Assembly (NCBI GenBank): GCA_000063505.1
Contig: CT971583.1
Coordinates: forward strand, 1,767,918 to 1,831,917
Direction: 5' to 3'
Source: Synechococcus sp. WH 7803
GTDB lineage: Bacteria; Cyanobacteriota; Cyanobacteriia; PCC-6307; Cyanobiaceae
Length of the DNA stretch: 64,000 nucleotides
In this document: positions 15,328-25,628 of the stretch, in pieces
Position numbering within the stretch: the first letter of the stretch is position 1
Layout: each line of letters opens with the position of its first letter
The notes under the pieces: generated by a model
What the model saw: only the letters and a program-made list of their open reading frames with translations
What the model was told of the DNA's origin: nothing
Database searches by the model: none
Program-made: the position numbers and the translations under genes

Positions 15328-16809
15328 ATGAAGATCTCCCTCTCTCCGGCCACCCCTGAGGCCTGGAGCGGTTCCGTTCTGGCCCTCGGCATCCCTGAGA
15401 ACGACCCCCAGGGCCTGGTGGCGGCCATGGAGCAGCGCTTCAGCCTGCAGCTCAGCGACTGGCTGAAGCAGAAACCCTTCAGCGGCAAACCCGGCGACTG
15501 CGTCAGCCTGCCCCTGTTGCGCAGCGACTGCACGGCCCTTGTGCTGGTGGGACTGGGAGAGGCCTCCAGCGTGGATCGCGACCGCCTGCGCTTGGCTGCC
15601 GCCGCCGCCGCCAGGGCTGCGCAGGGCCAAGGGGGCACCCTGGGCCTGCTGCTTCCCTGGAGCAGCGACACCCCCGAGGAGGATGCCGCCGCCGCCGCTG
15701 AAGCGGTGCGTCTGGCGCTCTACAGCGACGAGCGCTTCCGCAGCAAGCCCGAACCCAGCCCCAAACCCGACCAGCTTGAGCTGCTGGGATCTCTGCCCGG
15801 AGGCTTGTCCCACGGCCTGGAAGCGGTGCATCCGGTGTGCGCCGGCGTGGAACTGGCCCGCGAGCTGGTTGCCGCCCCGCCCAACAGCGTCACCCCGGCA
15901 GAACTGGCACGCACCGCCAGCCACCTGGCCCATGAACATGGCCTGGAGCTCACCATCCTCGAGCGCTCCGACTGCGAAGAGCGCGGCATGGGCTCCTTCC
16001 TCTCGGTGTGCCAGGGGTCGGACATGGACCCCAAATTCATCCACCTCACCTACCGCCCCAACGACGCAGCAAGCAAGCGGCTGGTGCTGGTGGGCAAAGG
16101 GCTCACCTTCGATTCAGGCGGGTACAACCTCAAGGTGGGCGCCGCCCAGATCGACATGATGAAGTTCGACATGGGCGGAAGCGCGGCCGTGTTCGGCGCC
16201 ATGCGCGCGATCGCAGAACTGCGTCCGGCCGGTGTGGAGGTGCACATGCTGGTGGCCTCCTGCGAAAACATGATCAACGGCTCCGCCGTGCACCCCGGCG
16301 ACATCGTCACCGCCTCGAACGGCACCACGATTGAGATCAACAACACCGATGCCGAAGGGCGGCTGACCCTCGCCGACGCCCTCGTGTATGCCTGCAAGCT
16401 CAAACCCGACGCCATCGTTGATCTGGCCACCCTCACGGGTGCCTGTGTGATCGCGCTCGGTGATGAAATCGCTGGCCTCTGGAGCGGCGATGACAGCCTC
16501 TCCTCCCAGTTGGAGATGGCCGCCCAGGCCGCCGGCGAGGGACTGTGGCGCATGCCCCTGCACAGCCCTTACCGCAAAGGGCTCAAATCCCTGCTGGCGG
16601 ACATGAAAAACACCGGCCCCCGGCCGGGTGGTTCGATCACAGCCGCCCTGTTCCTCAAAGAGTTTGTCGATGCCGGCATTCCCTGGGCCCACATCGACAT
16701 CGCCGGTACGGTCTGGAGCGACAAGGGCCGGGGGCTGGATCCATCGGGAGCCACCGGCTACGGGGTTCGCACCCTGGTGAACTGGATCACCAACCAGGCC
16801 AACACCTAA
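15328..16809 (+). CDS. pepA: Leucyl aminopeptidase (M17)
   Basis: PepA removes N-terminal amino acids from peptides in the cytosol, using two metal ions. The 493-residue protein has the M17 signature 'NTDAEGRLTLADALVYA' and the catalytic stretch 'GKGLTFDSGGYNLKVG' with the metal-binding Lys and Asp, plus 'VDLATLTGACVIALG'. Length is normal. It follows the GIY-YIG gene by 37 bases. Some family members also bind DNA; nothing here shows that. Confidence 0.96.
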   Translation: MKISLSPATPEAWSGSVLALGIPENDPQGLVAAMEQRFSLQLSDWLKQKPFSGKPGDCVSLPLLRSDCTALVLVGLGEASSVDRDRLRLAAAAAARAAQGQGGTLGLLLPWSSDTPEEDAAAAAEAVRLALYSDERFRSKPEPSPKPDQLELLGSLPGGLSHGLEAVHPVCAGVELARELVAAPPNSVTPAELARTASHLAHEHGLELTILERSDCEERGMGSFLSVCQGSDMDPKFIHLTYRPNDAASKRLVLVGKGLTFDSGGYNLKVGAAQIDMMKFDMGGSAAVFGAMRAIAELRPAGVEVHMLVASCENMINGSAVHPGDIVTASNGTTIEINNTDAEGRLTLADALVYACKLKPDAIVDLATLTGACVIALGDEIAGLWSGDDSLSSQLEMAAQAAGEGLWRMPLHSPYRKGLKSLLADMKNTGPRPGGSITAALFLKEFVDAGIPWAHIDIAGTVWSDKGRGLDPSGATGYGVRTLVNWITNQANT

Positions 16810-16833
16810 GTTCGGGGGCCGTCACCGCACGTC

Positions 16834-17082
16834 ATGGCTTCCAAACCCCTGCGTTGGTACATCCGAGCCCAGCTGGGGGTGCTGCTGCTTCCCGCCGGGC
16901 TCTGCCTGTTCGGGGAAGCGGTGAGTCGGCGCATCGTGCAGATGCTTGGTCAGGATCGAGGCCCCTGGTTCTGGTACGGCACCCTCAGCCTGATCGCCAT
17001 CAATGCTGGCGTGGGGCTGATGATCGAATCCGGCCTGCTGCGCGGCTACCCGGGCCGGCGGTCTGATCATGCGTCTCCCTAA
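16834..17082 (+). CDS. Small membrane protein, unknown function
   Basis: An 82-residue protein with two predicted membrane helices: LGVLLLPAGLCLFGEAV near residue 15-31 and 'YGTLSLIAINAGVGLMIES' near 48-66. The ends are basic. It lies 24 bases after pepA and converges on the next gene, sharing two bases of stop codon. I do not recognise a named family; it looks like a short conserved picocyanobacterial protein. Confidence 0.6.
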   Translation: MASKPLRWYIRAQLGVLLLPAGLCLFGEAVSRRIVQMLGQDRGPWFWYGTLSLIAINAGVGLMIESGLLRGYPGRRSDHASP

Positions 17083-17261
17083 GAGGCCACCGCAGCGGTC
17101 TCAATCACCGACAGGGGATGCTCGAGAGCATGAATCTGCCAACGGGCCCGCTCTGAGCAGCTGGCCATCACCCGATCAAGATCATCGGACGCCTGCTTCG
17201 GCGATGGGTACGGGCCCACGTGACGGGTCACAAGACCGTCCTTGATGGTCAGCAGATACAT
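17079..17261 (-). CDS. Conserved small cyanobacterial protein
   Basis: A 60-residue soluble protein beginning MYLLTIKDGLVTRHVGPYPS with an Asp-rich helix 'ASDDLDRVMASCSERARW'. I recall similar short proteins in marine Synechococcus, with no assigned function. The pattern of alternating hydrophobic residues fits one small alpha/beta unit. It overlaps the convergent gene by four bases. The 156 bases up to msrA (17262-17417) hold no gene that I can see and should contain its promoter. Confidence 0.7.
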   Translation of the reverse strand: MYLLTIKDGLVTRHVGPYPSPKQASDDLDRVMASCSERARWQIHALEHPLSVIETAAVAS

Positions 17262-17417
17262 ACAGACCTCCTACGCGTCCCGAGGCCATGGTACGCAGAT
17301 CGATCGAGGAAGAGGAGGGGGTAAAACCCGCACCTTCACTGAGAAGTCGCTGAATCAGAACGGATCAACGACTACAGAATTTCCACAGAATCTGTTAGGC
17401 CAACTGGCACGCCCTTG

Positions 17418-18056
17418 TCAACGCTTGGCCGGCGTACTCCAGGCAGCGCCGCTGCGGGCTTTGGGGCCCCACACCTGATCGAGCCGGCGGTCACGACCGC
17501 AGCTGAACCGGTAGAAGCGGTAGCGCAGCGTGTTGTTCTTGGCGTAGTTCTGGTGGTACCCCTCGGCAGGCCAGAACTTTTTGAGGGGCTTGATCTCCAC
17601 CTTGATCTTGGCTTCAGGCACCCCCAGCTCTCTGGCGGCCGCAGCGCGGCTGGCACGGGCAGCCTGAGCCTGAGCTTCGCTGTTGGTGAAAATCACCGGC
17701 CGATAGGAATCGCCCCTGTCGCAGAACTGGCCACCACCATCGAACGGATCCACATTGCGCCAATACGACTGCAGCAGGCGGGGATAGCTGATCTTGGCCG
17801 GGTCAAACCGCACCTCCACCACCTCCTGGTGCCCCGTGGTCTCGCTGGTCACCTGCCGGTACGTGGGCTTGGCCACGCTGCCGCCGCTGTAACCACTCTC
17901 CACCGACAGCACCCCGGGAAGTTTCTCCAGATCACTCTCCAAACACCAGAAACATCCCCCGGCGAGCACGGCATTCTCCACGGCCGCAAACACGGATCCA
18001 GGAGCCCCAAACAGCAGGGCTCCCACCATGAACAGAGGCAGAACGAGGCGCATCAC
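17418..18056 (-). CDS. msrA: Exported peptide-methionine (S)-S-oxide reductase
   Basis: MsrA reduces methionine-S-sulfoxide in proteins. The catalytic '[18 protein letters not shown]' contains the active-site Cys, and 'SGYSGG', '[19 protein letters not shown]' and 'YHQNY' are family landmarks. The product of 212 residues starts with a signal peptide ([19 protein letters not shown], cleavage after VFA), so it acts outside the cytosol, probably in the periplasm. Its start overlaps the lpxB stop (ATGA), placing it last in the envelope operon. The tail ([11 protein letters not shown]) is variable. Confidence 0.93.
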   Translation of the reverse strand: MMRLVLPLFMVGALLFGAPGSVFAAVENAVLAGGCFWCLESDLEKLPGVLSVESGYSGGSVAKPTYRQVTSETTGHQEVVEVRFDPAKISYPRLLQSYWRNVDPFDGGGQFCDRGDSYRPVIFTNSEAQAQAARASRAAAARELGVPEAKIKVEIKPLKKFWPAEGYHQNYAKNNTLRYRFYRFSCGRDRRLDQVWGPKARSGAAWSTPAKR

Positions 18057-19246
18057 GAGGCGGTTGTGGTGGGGGGCAGCTGGTCGAGAATGGCGCGGGC
18101 GGCGCGATCGGTCACGCCAGGCTCGCCCAGCGTTTCGGTGAGCCGTTTGTAGCCACTCAACATGGCCTGCCGCGCTGCGTCATCAGCGAGCAGCGGCGCC
18201 GCCAGCTCCACGAGATGGTCCGCATCAAATGAATCCTGGAGCAGCTCCGGCACCAGGCGCTCACCCAGCAGCAGGTTTACCTGAGAGATGTGCTTCACCT
18301 GAAAGCGCAGCAGGTGACGGGCCACCCAGGCCGTCACCCGGCTCACCCGATAGCCCACCACCTGGGGCACACCATGGAGCGCCAGCTCAAGGTTCACCGT
18401 GCCCGATTTGCCCAGAGCCAGGTCGGCTGCCGCAAACAACCACGGCTTCAAGGTGTCGGCGTCTGCGGACGGCACCACGGAGCCACGCACACCAGCCGCA
18501 GCCAGGGCCTCCTTGAGGGGCTGCTCGAAGGAGGCCAATCCGGCCGGAACGATCACATCCAGGGAGGGATCCCGGGCCTGAAGGCGGGCAGCAGCCTCCA
18601 CCAACACCGGCATCAGGTACTTCAGCTCCTGAGGCCTGGATGCAGGGAACAACAAGAGCAGCCGCCCTTGCGGCGGCAGCGACAGCCGCGCGCGGGCAGC
18701 AGCCCGGTCCGGACGGTTGGCAACACTGTCGAGCAGGGGGTGGCCAACCCAGGTCACGTCTGCGCCCCGACTGGCATAGAACGTCGCCTCTTCCGGGAAA
18801 ATGGCCAGGATCCGATCGGTGAACTTGAGCAGCTGGGTGGTCCCCCCATCACCAATGCGCCAGGCCCACTCCTGAGGTGCGATGTAATAAGTGATCGGAA
18901 TCGAAGGCAACCGCCGCCGCAAATTGTTGCCCAGGCGCACATTCGCGCCCATGTAATCGATCAACACCACCCCATCAGGGGGTCGCTGCTGCAGCACGTG
19001 ATCCACGCGGGCCTGCAGCTTCAAGGTCGGTAGCACCAGAGGCAAGGCCTCCCACAGGCCGATCGCGCCCATGGGCGCCGTGTCCGCCAGCAGTTCAGCA
19101 CCCGCCGCCTGCATGCGGCTGCCACCGAGGGCGAGCACTTCGAGGTCCAAGCCCCTGCGGGCAGCCTGCCGGTGCAGGGCCTCGATCAACAGGCTTCCCT
19201 GCAGATCACCGGACACCTCCCCGGTGCTGATCAGCAATCGCACCAT
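18053..19246 (-). CDS. lpxB: Lipid-A-disaccharide synthase
   Basis: LpxB joins UDP-2,3-diacylglucosamine to lipid X to form the lipid A disaccharide, at the inner membrane. The 397-residue product has the family opening '[15 protein letters not shown]', '[18 protein letters not shown]', '[12 protein letters not shown]' and '[19 protein letters not shown]'. Length is normal. It overlaps lpxA by one base (TGATG) and msrA by four bases, so the genes are translated together. Lipid A genes in this window fit the LPS-bearing outer membrane of marine Synechococcus. Confidence 0.95.
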   Translation of the reverse strand: MVRLLISTGEVSGDLQGSLLIEALHRQAARRGLDLEVLALGGSRMQAAGAELLADTAPMGAIGLWEALPLVLPTLKLQARVDHVLQQRPPDGVVLIDYMGANVRLGNNLRRRLPSIPITYYIAPQEWAWRIGDGGTTQLLKFTDRILAIFPEEATFYASRGADVTWVGHPLLDSVANRPDRAAARARLSLPPQGRLLLLFPASRPQELKYLMPVLVEAAARLQARDPSLDVIVPAGLASFEQPLKEALAAAGVRGSVVPSADADTLKPWLFAAADLALGKSGTVNLELALHGVPQVVGYRVSRVTAWVARHLLRFQVKHISQVNLLLGERLVPELLQDSFDADHLVELAAPLLADDAARQAMLSGYKRLTETLGEPGVTDRAARAILDQLPPTTTAS

Positions 19247-20100
19247 CAGCGCGAGCCGAGAGCCGGCATCGGGCCACGACGCCCCGGAGCAATGGAGCGC
19301 TCCAGGAAGGAGCAGAGGTGATCCGCCAGAGGCAGCAAGGACTGCTCCCGGGCCAGCTTGAGGCCATCGGCGATCACATGCTCCGAGCGGTACAGCAACG
19401 ACCAGATCTCCTGCAGTTGCTTGAGCTCCTGGCCATCGTCCTTGCGATCAAGGCCCCGCCGGCGCAGTCCCACCCGATTGAGGCCACGCACCCGACCCGG
19501 GTGTCCCTCCACCAGGCAGTAAGGCGGCACATCCCGGTCCACCCGGGTCATGCCGCCCACCATCGCCATGCCACCGATGTGCACGAACTGATGAATCCCC
19601 AGGCAACCACCGATCACCGCCCGGTCTTCGATGAGCACGTGGCCGGCCACCTGAATGCTGTTCGACATCACGATGCCGTTGCCCAACTCACAGTTGTGGC
19701 CGAGATGGCAGTAAGCCATCAGAAGGTTGTGATCGCCGATGCGGGTCTGTTCACCCTCATCGGTCGCCCTGTTGATGGTGACGCACTCGCGAATGGTGTT
19801 GTGATCGCCGATCACCACCTCCGTGGGTGCACCTTTGTATTTCAGATCCTGAGGTTCCTGTCCGAGGCAGGCGCCGGGATAAATCTTGTTGTGCTCCCCG
19901 ATGACCAATTGACCATCAAGCACGGCATTGGGGCCGACCCAGGTATGAGCCCCGATGCGCACGTCGGGGCCCACAACCGCGCCCGGACCGATCACCACGC
20001 CCGCTGCGAGCTCAGCGCGTGGGTCGACCACCGCGAGGGGGTGCACTTGGGCAGGCCGGTTTTCGGCAGTCACAACAGTGGAATGCTGTTCGCTCATCAT
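19246..20100 (-). CDS. lpxA: UDP-N-acetylglucosamine acyltransferase
   Basis: LpxA attaches a 3-hydroxyacyl chain to UDP-GlcNAc, the first step of lipid A synthesis. The 284-residue protein is built of hexapeptide repeats forming a left-handed beta helix ([34 protein letters not shown]), with the catalytic-region '[17 protein letters not shown]' and a helical C-terminus. ATG 20100 (or the next codon, 20097) starts two bases after the fabZ stop; the longer open frame to 20214 lies inside fabZ. Part of the bamA-lpxC-fabZ-lpxA-lpxB-msrA operon. Confidence 0.95.
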   Translation of the reverse strand: MMSEQHSTVVTAENRPAQVHPLAVVDPRAELAAGVVIGPGAVVGPDVRIGAHTWVGPNAVLDGQLVIGEHNKIYPGACLGQEPQDLKYKGAPTEVVIGDHNTIRECVTINRATDEGEQTRIGDHNLLMAYCHLGHNCELGNGIVMSNSIQVAGHVLIEDRAVIGGCLGIHQFVHIGGMAMVGGMTRVDRDVPPYCLVEGHPGRVRGLNRVGLRRRGLDRKDDGQELKQLQEIWSLLYRSEHVIADGLKLAREQSLLPLADHLCSFLERSIAPGRRGPMPALGSR

Positions 20101-20102
20101 GG

Positions 20103-20573
20103 TCAATCCACCAGCGAGAACATCAGCTCGCCAGAACACACCAGCTGGCCCTCCACCGTGGCTTCCGCCTTCACCTTGCCGAAGCGCTGACGCTTGAGGC
20201 TGAGCAACTCGCAACTGATGCGCAGCTGATCACCCGGAACAACCGGACGGCGAAAACGCACGCCGTCGATGCCCGCGAACACGAACAGGCCTTTGGGGAG
20301 ATCGGGCATCTGGGTGACGATCAAACCGCCCACCTGAGCCATCGCCTCCACGATCAGCACACCAGGCATCAGCGGTCGATCGGGGAAATGCCCTTGGAAC
20401 TGGGGCTCGTTCAGGGTCACGTTCTTGATGGCGACGGCCTTTTCACCAGGAACGTGCTCCAGCACCCGATCCACCAGGGCAAAGGGGTAACGGTGCGGCA
20501 ACAAACCCATGATCTGCTCGGCGTTGAGCACGGGCTGGGAAGTCACAGCGTCGTTGGCGGAGGAAGGTGTCAA
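20103..20573 (-). CDS. fabZ: 3-hydroxyacyl-ACP dehydratase FabZ
   Basis: FabZ dehydrates 3-hydroxyacyl-ACP in fatty acid elongation. The 156-residue hot-dog protein has '[19 protein letters not shown]', the catalytic His in 'LPHRYPF' and '[19 protein letters not shown]', which supplies the active-site Glu. The N-terminus ([19 protein letters not shown]) is a short variable tail. It sits between lpxC and lpxA, the common arrangement, because hydroxyacyl-ACP is shared between lipid A and fatty acid synthesis. Confidence 0.96.
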   Translation of the reverse strand: MTPSSANDAVTSQPVLNAEQIMGLLPHRYPFALVDRVLEHVPGEKAVAIKNVTLNEPQFQGHFPDRPLMPGVLIVEAMAQVGGLIVTQMPDLPKGLFVFAGIDGVRFRRPVVPGDQLRISCELLSLKRQRFGKVKAEATVEGQLVCSGELMFSLVD

Positions 20574-20578
20574 AACAG

Positions 20579-21433
20579 TCAGGGCTGGACAGGGGAACGA
20601 TCGGCCAGGGCCGCCGCCAGGTCGGCATGCAGACCGTGGGAGCCGCGGTAGACCAGCACCTGCGCCCGCGGGAATCCCACGAGTGCCAGGTCGCCGATCA
20701 GGTCAAGCAGCTTATGGCGCACCGGTTCATCCGGAAAGCGCAGCGGTGGGTTCAGCCAGTGCTCTCCATCACACACCAGGGCATTATCAAGCGCCCCACC
20801 CTGGATCAGGCCCGCAGCACGCAGGTGCTCCACCTGGTCCCGAAACCCGAAGGTGCGAGCCGGAGCGATCTCCTCAACGAAACGCTGCGGCGTGAGCTCC
20901 AACGTGAATTGCTGCCTGCCGATCGCCGGCTGAGGGAAATCAATCACGCCCACCACGCTGAACTGCTCGGCCGGGGTCGCGGTGATCACACTGCTGCCGC
21001 GATGCAGGGCAAGTGGGTGCTCGAGCTCGGGGCGCTGCGGATGCCAACCGGGAACCTCCAGCAGATCCGCTTCCGCGATCGCCTCCACCCAGCCCAGGGC
21101 TGAGCCATCGAGCAGGGGAATCTCCTCTCCATCCACCTCGAGCAGGGCATGGGTGAGCCCACACCCCGCCAGCGCTGCCAACAGGTGTTCCACGGTGGCC
21201 AGCCGACGGCTGCCGAGATCGAGGGTGGTGCACAACTGGCTGTCACGCACCTGGGACGGCGCGAGCCGCACGGGCGCAGCGTCATCGGACGCCCACTGCA
21301 CCCACACCCCCGGTTCGAGCGACGGCTTCAGCGTCACCGACACCGGCTGGCCACTGTGCAAGCCGATTCCACTGCGATGCACAGGCCCAGCCAGGGTCCA
21401 GGCACCGTCGTAATCAACGGGCCAGCGAACCAT
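20579..21433 (-). CDS. lpxC: UDP-3-O-acyl-N-acetylglucosamine deacetylase
   Basis: LpxC is the zinc deacetylase that commits UDP-acyl-GlcNAc to lipid A. The 284-residue product has the opening '[16 protein letters not shown]', the zinc ligand in '[12 protein letters not shown]', '[16 protein letters not shown]', 'RTFGF' and the C-terminal '[13 protein letters not shown]' with its ligands. Start ATG 21433 overlaps the bamA stop (TAATG); the longer frame to 21469 lies inside bamA. Length is slightly shorter than E. coli LpxC, as usual in cyanobacteria. Confidence 0.95.
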   Translation of the reverse strand: MVRWPVDYDGAWTLAGPVHRSGIGLHSGQPVSVTLKPSLEPGVWVQWASDDAAPVRLAPSQVRDSQLCTTLDLGSRRLATVEHLLAALAGCGLTHALLEVDGEEIPLLDGSALGWVEAIAEADLLEVPGWHPQRPELEHPLALHRGSSVITATPAEQFSVVGVIDFPQPAIGRQQFTLELTPQRFVEEIAPARTFGFRDQVEHLRAAGLIQGGALDNALVCDGEHWLNPPLRFPDEPVRHKLLDLIGDLALVGFPRAQVLVYRGSHGLHADLAAALADRSPVQP

Positions 21434-23727
21434 TAGAACTTCCAGCCCACACCCAGGTTGAAGCGCCACTCCCCGGTGAAGTCCTGGCTGGCCACTTCCA
21501 GTCGCAGCGGACCCACGGGCGTGGTCACGATCACACCCACACCAGGGGAGACGCCTGATCCGGGCTTCTTGAGCAGTTGACCGGGCTTACCGGGAACACT
21601 GGCCTGGGTCCCGAAATCCGTACCGGCATCGAAGAACACCTCGCCGGAGAAGATGCTGATGATCGGGAAGCGGTATTCGATCGTGGCTTCACCGAAACTG
21701 CGGCCCACCGCCAGGTCGCAGTCGAACCAGCCGCGCACCGAGTTGGAGCCACCCAAACAGAAGGCTTCGTAGGGAGGCAATTGGCCCACGATCGTGCCGG
21801 CCTTCACCTGGAAGGCGAGCGCCTGAGGACAGTTCTCCTTCTCACCGGGCTTGGGTCGGCAACCCTTGAACAACTTGAGCCACTTCACGGGAATGAAGTG
21901 GGTGTAAGTGGTTCGGAAACGGTTGAAAGTTGGTGAGTTCGGTCCGATGGACACGTACTGCTCCGTACCGAAACTGAAGAAGTTTCCGGAGGTGGGATTG
22001 CGACCGTCGTTGAGGGTGTTGTAGGTGGCCGCAAAACGCACACTGGCCAGGTTGTTTTCGTCCGCGCAATCAAAGGCAACGCAAATCACCTCGTCGTTGG
22101 GAATGCGGCCGTCGCGAATGTTGCCGCTGGGCACGCCGTAGGGCCGGGTGTCGCCGTTGAAATTGATCGGCCGCACATTCTGGAGATTCACACCAGCCAG
22201 CACCTGCCAGGGCACCTTCTTGAACGGGTCACCGCCGTTGAGGGGTCTGGCGAAAATAACGTTGCCTCCGATTCGCTGCAGGGCAACGGAGTCGCCTTCG
22301 AAATCAAACCAGCTCTCTTCAGGGAACTGCCTGCTGGCATTGGCCACATTGTTGAAGCGCCGGTCTGCAGGGTTGTTCCGGTTGTTGATGTCGTAGGCGT
22401 ACCTGGAGTTGTTGTCCTCGTAATCCGTCACGGTGACGATGTCGCCCTCGTTCTGGCTCTGGAACACCTGGGGAACTTCCCGGCTCAAAAAGATGGACGT
22501 CCGGAAGGATGTGCGGTGCTTGTCTCCCTTGATCCAGGGATCTGTAAAGGTGAAATTGGCAAGACCACCGAACTGTCCGTAGGTGATGTTGAGCGCAAGA
22601 TTCCAGGCGCGACCGAGCAGGTTGCTGTCTGACAGCTGCACCTGACCGAACACACCCTGGCTCTGGCTGTATCCCAAACCACCGGAGAGGGAGCCGGTGG
22701 ATTGCTCCACGATCCCGAGCACAATGGTGATATTGCCCGGCTCCCCAGCCACAGGCTTGAGGGTCACCTTGATGTCGCTGAACAGCGAGGTGCTGTAGAG
22801 GCGCTTGATGTCCTCTTCCAGTTGTTTGCGGTTGAAAGGTTCGCCCGGCTCAATCGAAATTTCGCGGGTCACCACCCAGGGTTTGGTTTTGCCCTTCAGC
22901 GGCTCGCCCTTGTCGTCGGTGGTTTCGCCTTCCTTGGTGATGAACTCAACTTGGACGCCATCAACGGTGCCGATCAACACCTTGAGTTGCACCACACCAT
23001 CAGGGCTGACACGGGTCGGCCCACTGACCCTGGCCAGGGAATACCCCTCGTCGGCGTACCACTTCTGCAGCTCCTTCATGCGCAGCTGCAGCTCGTTGAG
23101 GTTGAGCGTGCGTCCGTAGTCAGAGCTGAACGTGTCCTCAATCACCTCCGGCTTGATTTTGTTGTCGTCTGGCTCCAGCTCCACCCGGGTGAGCACCGGA
23201 TTGGGCACCACCTGCACCACCAGCTGCACACCGAGCGGGCCGTTGATCGGCTCGATGCGTACATCGGAAAACCAACCAGTGGCATAGATGGCGTCGAGGT
23301 CGAGCTTGAGCTCCTCCCGGGTCACCCGGCTGCCCGGACGCACGCTCATCGCGTCGTAGGCCGCCAATTCAAGGCGTTCCTGCTCCGGATGATCGGCGAT
23401 GCCTTCAATGATCACCTCAGTGATCAACACCCTGGGGCTGGCGGGAGCCTGGGGAAGCGTTTCTGCCGCAGGTGCTTGCTCGGCAGGCGCGGTTTGAGCC
23501 GGCGCCGCCGGCGTCACGTCGATCTCTTCAGACGTGCTCTGCTCGACCTCAACTTCTCCAGAGGCACCGCCGGCCTGAACCACTTCGGTTTCAGAGGCCT
23601 CAACTTGAACTGCTTCAGCCTCCGCCTGCGCCCTGGCCGGAAGGGCCATCAGCGGCAGCGATAGCGCCACTCCAAGAACGCTCCGCCGAACGGTTGTCCT
23701 GGTTCGGCGGGAGGAGAAGGTCACCAT
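21433..23727 (-). CDS. bamA: BamA/Omp85 outer-membrane assembly protein
   Basis: Omp85 proteins insert beta-barrel proteins into the outer membrane. This 764-residue protein has a signal peptide (VLGVALSLPLMALPARAQA), a low-complexity Glu/Ala/Val linker to ~residue 95, about three POTRA repeats up to ~residue 330 ('GEPFNRKQLEEDIKRLYST' is typical), and a 16-strand-type barrel ending in '...GWKF', the C-terminal aromatic signature. 'GGSNSVRGWFDCDLAVGRS' is the conserved lid-lock loop with the VRG(F/W) motif. ATG 23727 is chosen because the signal peptide follows it. It heads the lpx operon. Confidence 0.93.
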   Translation of the reverse strand: MVTFSSRRTRTTVRRSVLGVALSLPLMALPARAQAEAEAVQVEASETEVVQAGGASGEVEVEQSTSEEIDVTPAAPAQTAPAEQAPAAETLPQAPASPRVLITEVIIEGIADHPEQERLELAAYDAMSVRPGSRVTREELKLDLDAIYATGWFSDVRIEPINGPLGVQLVVQVVPNPVLTRVELEPDDNKIKPEVIEDTFSSDYGRTLNLNELQLRMKELQKWYADEGYSLARVSGPTRVSPDGVVQLKVLIGTVDGVQVEFITKEGETTDDKGEPLKGKTKPWVVTREISIEPGEPFNRKQLEEDIKRLYSTSLFSDIKVTLKPVAGEPGNITIVLGIVEQSTGSLSGGLGYSQSQGVFGQVQLSDSNLLGRAWNLALNITYGQFGGLANFTFTDPWIKGDKHRTSFRTSIFLSREVPQVFQSQNEGDIVTVTDYEDNNSRYAYDINNRNNPADRRFNNVANASRQFPEESWFDFEGDSVALQRIGGNVIFARPLNGGDPFKKVPWQVLAGVNLQNVRPINFNGDTRPYGVPSGNIRDGRIPNDEVICVAFDCADENNLASVRFAATYNTLNDGRNPTSGNFFSFGTEQYVSIGPNSPTFNRFRTTYTHFIPVKWLKLFKGCRPKPGEKENCPQALAFQVKAGTIVGQLPPYEAFCLGGSNSVRGWFDCDLAVGRSFGEATIEYRFPIISIFSGEVFFDAGTDFGTQASVPGKPGQLLKKPGSGVSPGVGVIVTTPVGPLRLEVASQDFTGEWRFNLGVGWKF

Positions 23728-23773
23728 GGGGGAGACGGAAGTCGGCCGGACAGGCCACAAACGTCTGGAGAAC

Positions 23774-24526
23774 CTACCCGCAGTTCCGGGGTTGTGGGCA
23801 TGCCCCTTGTACCCGTTTGCAGACCTCCCCGTAGGCCTCGATCACGCCGCCGAGATCCTTGCGGAATCGATCCTTGTCGAGAATGCGCTCATTGGCATCG
23901 GTGCTGCTGAGGTCCCAGAGGCGGCAGGTATCAGGACTGATCTCATCAGCAACCAGCAGCTCACCGGCCTGATTCAGGCCCAGTTCCAACTTGAAATCCA
24001 CCAGCTGCAAGCCCAGGTCTTTGAAAAACGGCTGCAGCACAGCATTCACCTGACGGGCCAGCGCCTCCATGCGCTGGCGTAGCTCCGCACTCACCACACC
24101 AAGCAGGGCGATCCGGGCATCTGTGAGCAGCGGATCTCCCAGCGCATCATCTTTGTAATAAAGGTCGAGCAGGGCGGGATCGAGGGCTGTGCCCTGGGGG
24201 ATCGGGGTTTCTCGGCACAGCGATCCGGTGGCCGTGTTGCGCAGCACCACCTCGATCGGGATCACCTCCACACGCTGCACAACCATCCAAGTGGCATCGG
24301 CAACACCCACGTAATGCGTGGGGATGCCATGGCGCTCGAGCAGCTCAAACAGGCAGGCCGAAATCTGGCAGTTCAGTCGGCCCTTGTGCTCGAGCTGGGC
24401 TTTCTTCTGGGCATTGAAAGCGGTGGCGTCATTCTTGAACTCCACCAAAACCTGCTGGTCGTCTGCGCTGGCATAGATGCGTTTGGCTTTGCCTTCGTAA
24501 AGGAGCTCGCCGTGGGACAGGGTCAT
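23774..24526 (-). CDS. purC: SAICAR synthetase PurC
   Basis: PurC condenses CAIR with aspartate using ATP in purine synthesis. The 250-residue protein opens '[18 protein letters not shown]' and has '[19 protein letters not shown]', '[15 protein letters not shown]' and '[17 protein letters not shown]', all signatures of the SAICAR fold. Length is normal. Its start overlaps the stop of the upstream exported hypothetical gene by four bases. purD lies close by on the other strand. Confidence 0.96.
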   Translation of the reverse strand: MTLSHGELLYEGKAKRIYASADDQQVLVEFKNDATAFNAQKKAQLEHKGRLNCQISACLFELLERHGIPTHYVGVADATWMVVQRVEVIPIEVVLRNTATGSLCRETPIPQGTALDPALLDLYYKDDALGDPLLTDARIALLGVVSAELRQRMEALARQVNAVLQPFFKDLGLQLVDFKLELGLNQAGELLVADEISPDTCRLWDLSSTDANERILDKDRFRKDLGGVIEAYGEVCKRVQGACPQPRNCG

Positions 24527-25527
24527 GGCTGTGCGGAGAAAACGGTCGCGTCGGCCTCGGAAGCCTCTGATTCTCCCAGTGCAGCATGCCCTCCCGGCGC
24601 GCGCGGGGAGCGCAGCTCCTGATCCAGCTGCTCCCGTTGACCCGGCGTCAACACCGGCGCATCGCGATCGAGATCCAAGAGGGTGAAGCGATCATCCACC
24701 CGCGTGGCCAGGCGGCGCAGACGCTCGCGCGGACGATCTCCAGTGCCGCCGTTCTCCAACTCCAGCGTCAGCTGCAGCCGCAGAAGATCCTCCGCCAAAT
24801 TCCAGGCCTGCACAGCGGCCGCCTGATCCAAAGCCGCTTCCAACAGCGGCCCGCTGCGCTCCGGTTCCAGCTCACCCAACAGCTCGGACGCCAAACCAAG
24901 CCGGCGGGCAGCCGCCTCTCCGGTACGACGCCCAGCCAGCAGGGTGATCACAGCCTCAGCTGCGTCGCCGTTGGCGATCTGGTGATCCGCGAGCACATCA
25001 AGACCAGACCGCGTTAACGGCTGCCCGGCATCATCCAGCCCCACCACAAGCGCTTCAGCCTCCAGTCGGGAAGGATCGCCTTCAGCCAGGCGCAGGAGGG
25101 CCAGGATCGCCCGCTCCTGATCCAGAGCCGCAGCGGCCGCACGCCAGGAGAGCAGCAGCCACTCCCTGCGCTGCTGGCCTGGCGCTGGGCCGTAGCGACT
25201 GAGCACCACAGGCACACTGTCGGGCGCCTTGCACTGCATCAGCGCCCGAGCGTTGGCCATCACCACCGCAAAGGGCTGGGGAGCCGGTGCTACCTCCATC
25301 AAGCGATTGCGCAACAAGCGCAATCGCTCCTCCAGCCCGAACTGAGCGGCATCCGCACAGGCCAGCTGCAACGCAGGAAGATCGCCCTCGAGCAGCACAG
25401 CCTCGAAGGCTTCCGGCGCCATCGCCTGCTCCAGCACCGGAGCCGCATCGTTCTGAAGCCGTGACTCCTCCACCGGAATAGGGATTGCCGCCAGCAGAAG
25501 CGTCAGGGACAGGGGAAGAAAACCCAT
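24523..25527 (-). CDS. Exported or membrane-anchored helical-repeat protein, unknown
   Basis: A 334-residue protein with an N-terminal hydrophobic segment ([19 protein letters not shown]) that reads as a signal peptide. The rest is Ala/Leu/Glu-rich and helical, with repeated helix pairs resembling TPR/HAT-like folds ([30 protein letters not shown]). I do not recognise a named family; it looks like a conserved cyanobacterial lumen or periplasm protein. ATG 25527 is preferred over 25548 because the signal begins there. It overlaps purC by four bases and is divergent from purD. Confidence 0.68.
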   Translation of the reverse strand: MGFLPLSLTLLLAAIPIPVEESRLQNDAAPVLEQAMAPEAFEAVLLEGDLPALQLACADAAQFGLEERLRLLRNRLMEVAPAPQPFAVVMANARALMQCKAPDSVPVVLSRYGPAPGQQRREWLLLSWRAAAAALDQERAILALLRLAEGDPSRLEAEALVVGLDDAGQPLTRSGLDVLADHQIANGDAAEAVITLLAGRRTGEAAARRLGLASELLGELEPERSGPLLEAALDQAAAVQAWNLAEDLLRLQLTLELENGGTGDRPRERLRRLATRVDDRFTLLDLDRDAPVLTPGQREQLDQELRSPRAPGGHAALGESEASEADATVFSAQP

Positions 25528-25628
25528 GGGCCGGCAGGCGCTCAACAAAGATGGATGGATCCCATCACGATCGTCGACCGTGATCGGGCGTTCAAACCTA
25601 AGGGTCTTCGACCATCACGCCTGCCTCC

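Noticed and set aside
15241-16044. A 267-codon frame opposite pepA
   Set aside because: It is antisense to a clear M17 aminopeptidase; composition is a Gly/Gln-rich artefact.
22702-23664. A 320-codon frame opposite bamA
   Set aside because: It is an antisense shadow of bamA with no family features.
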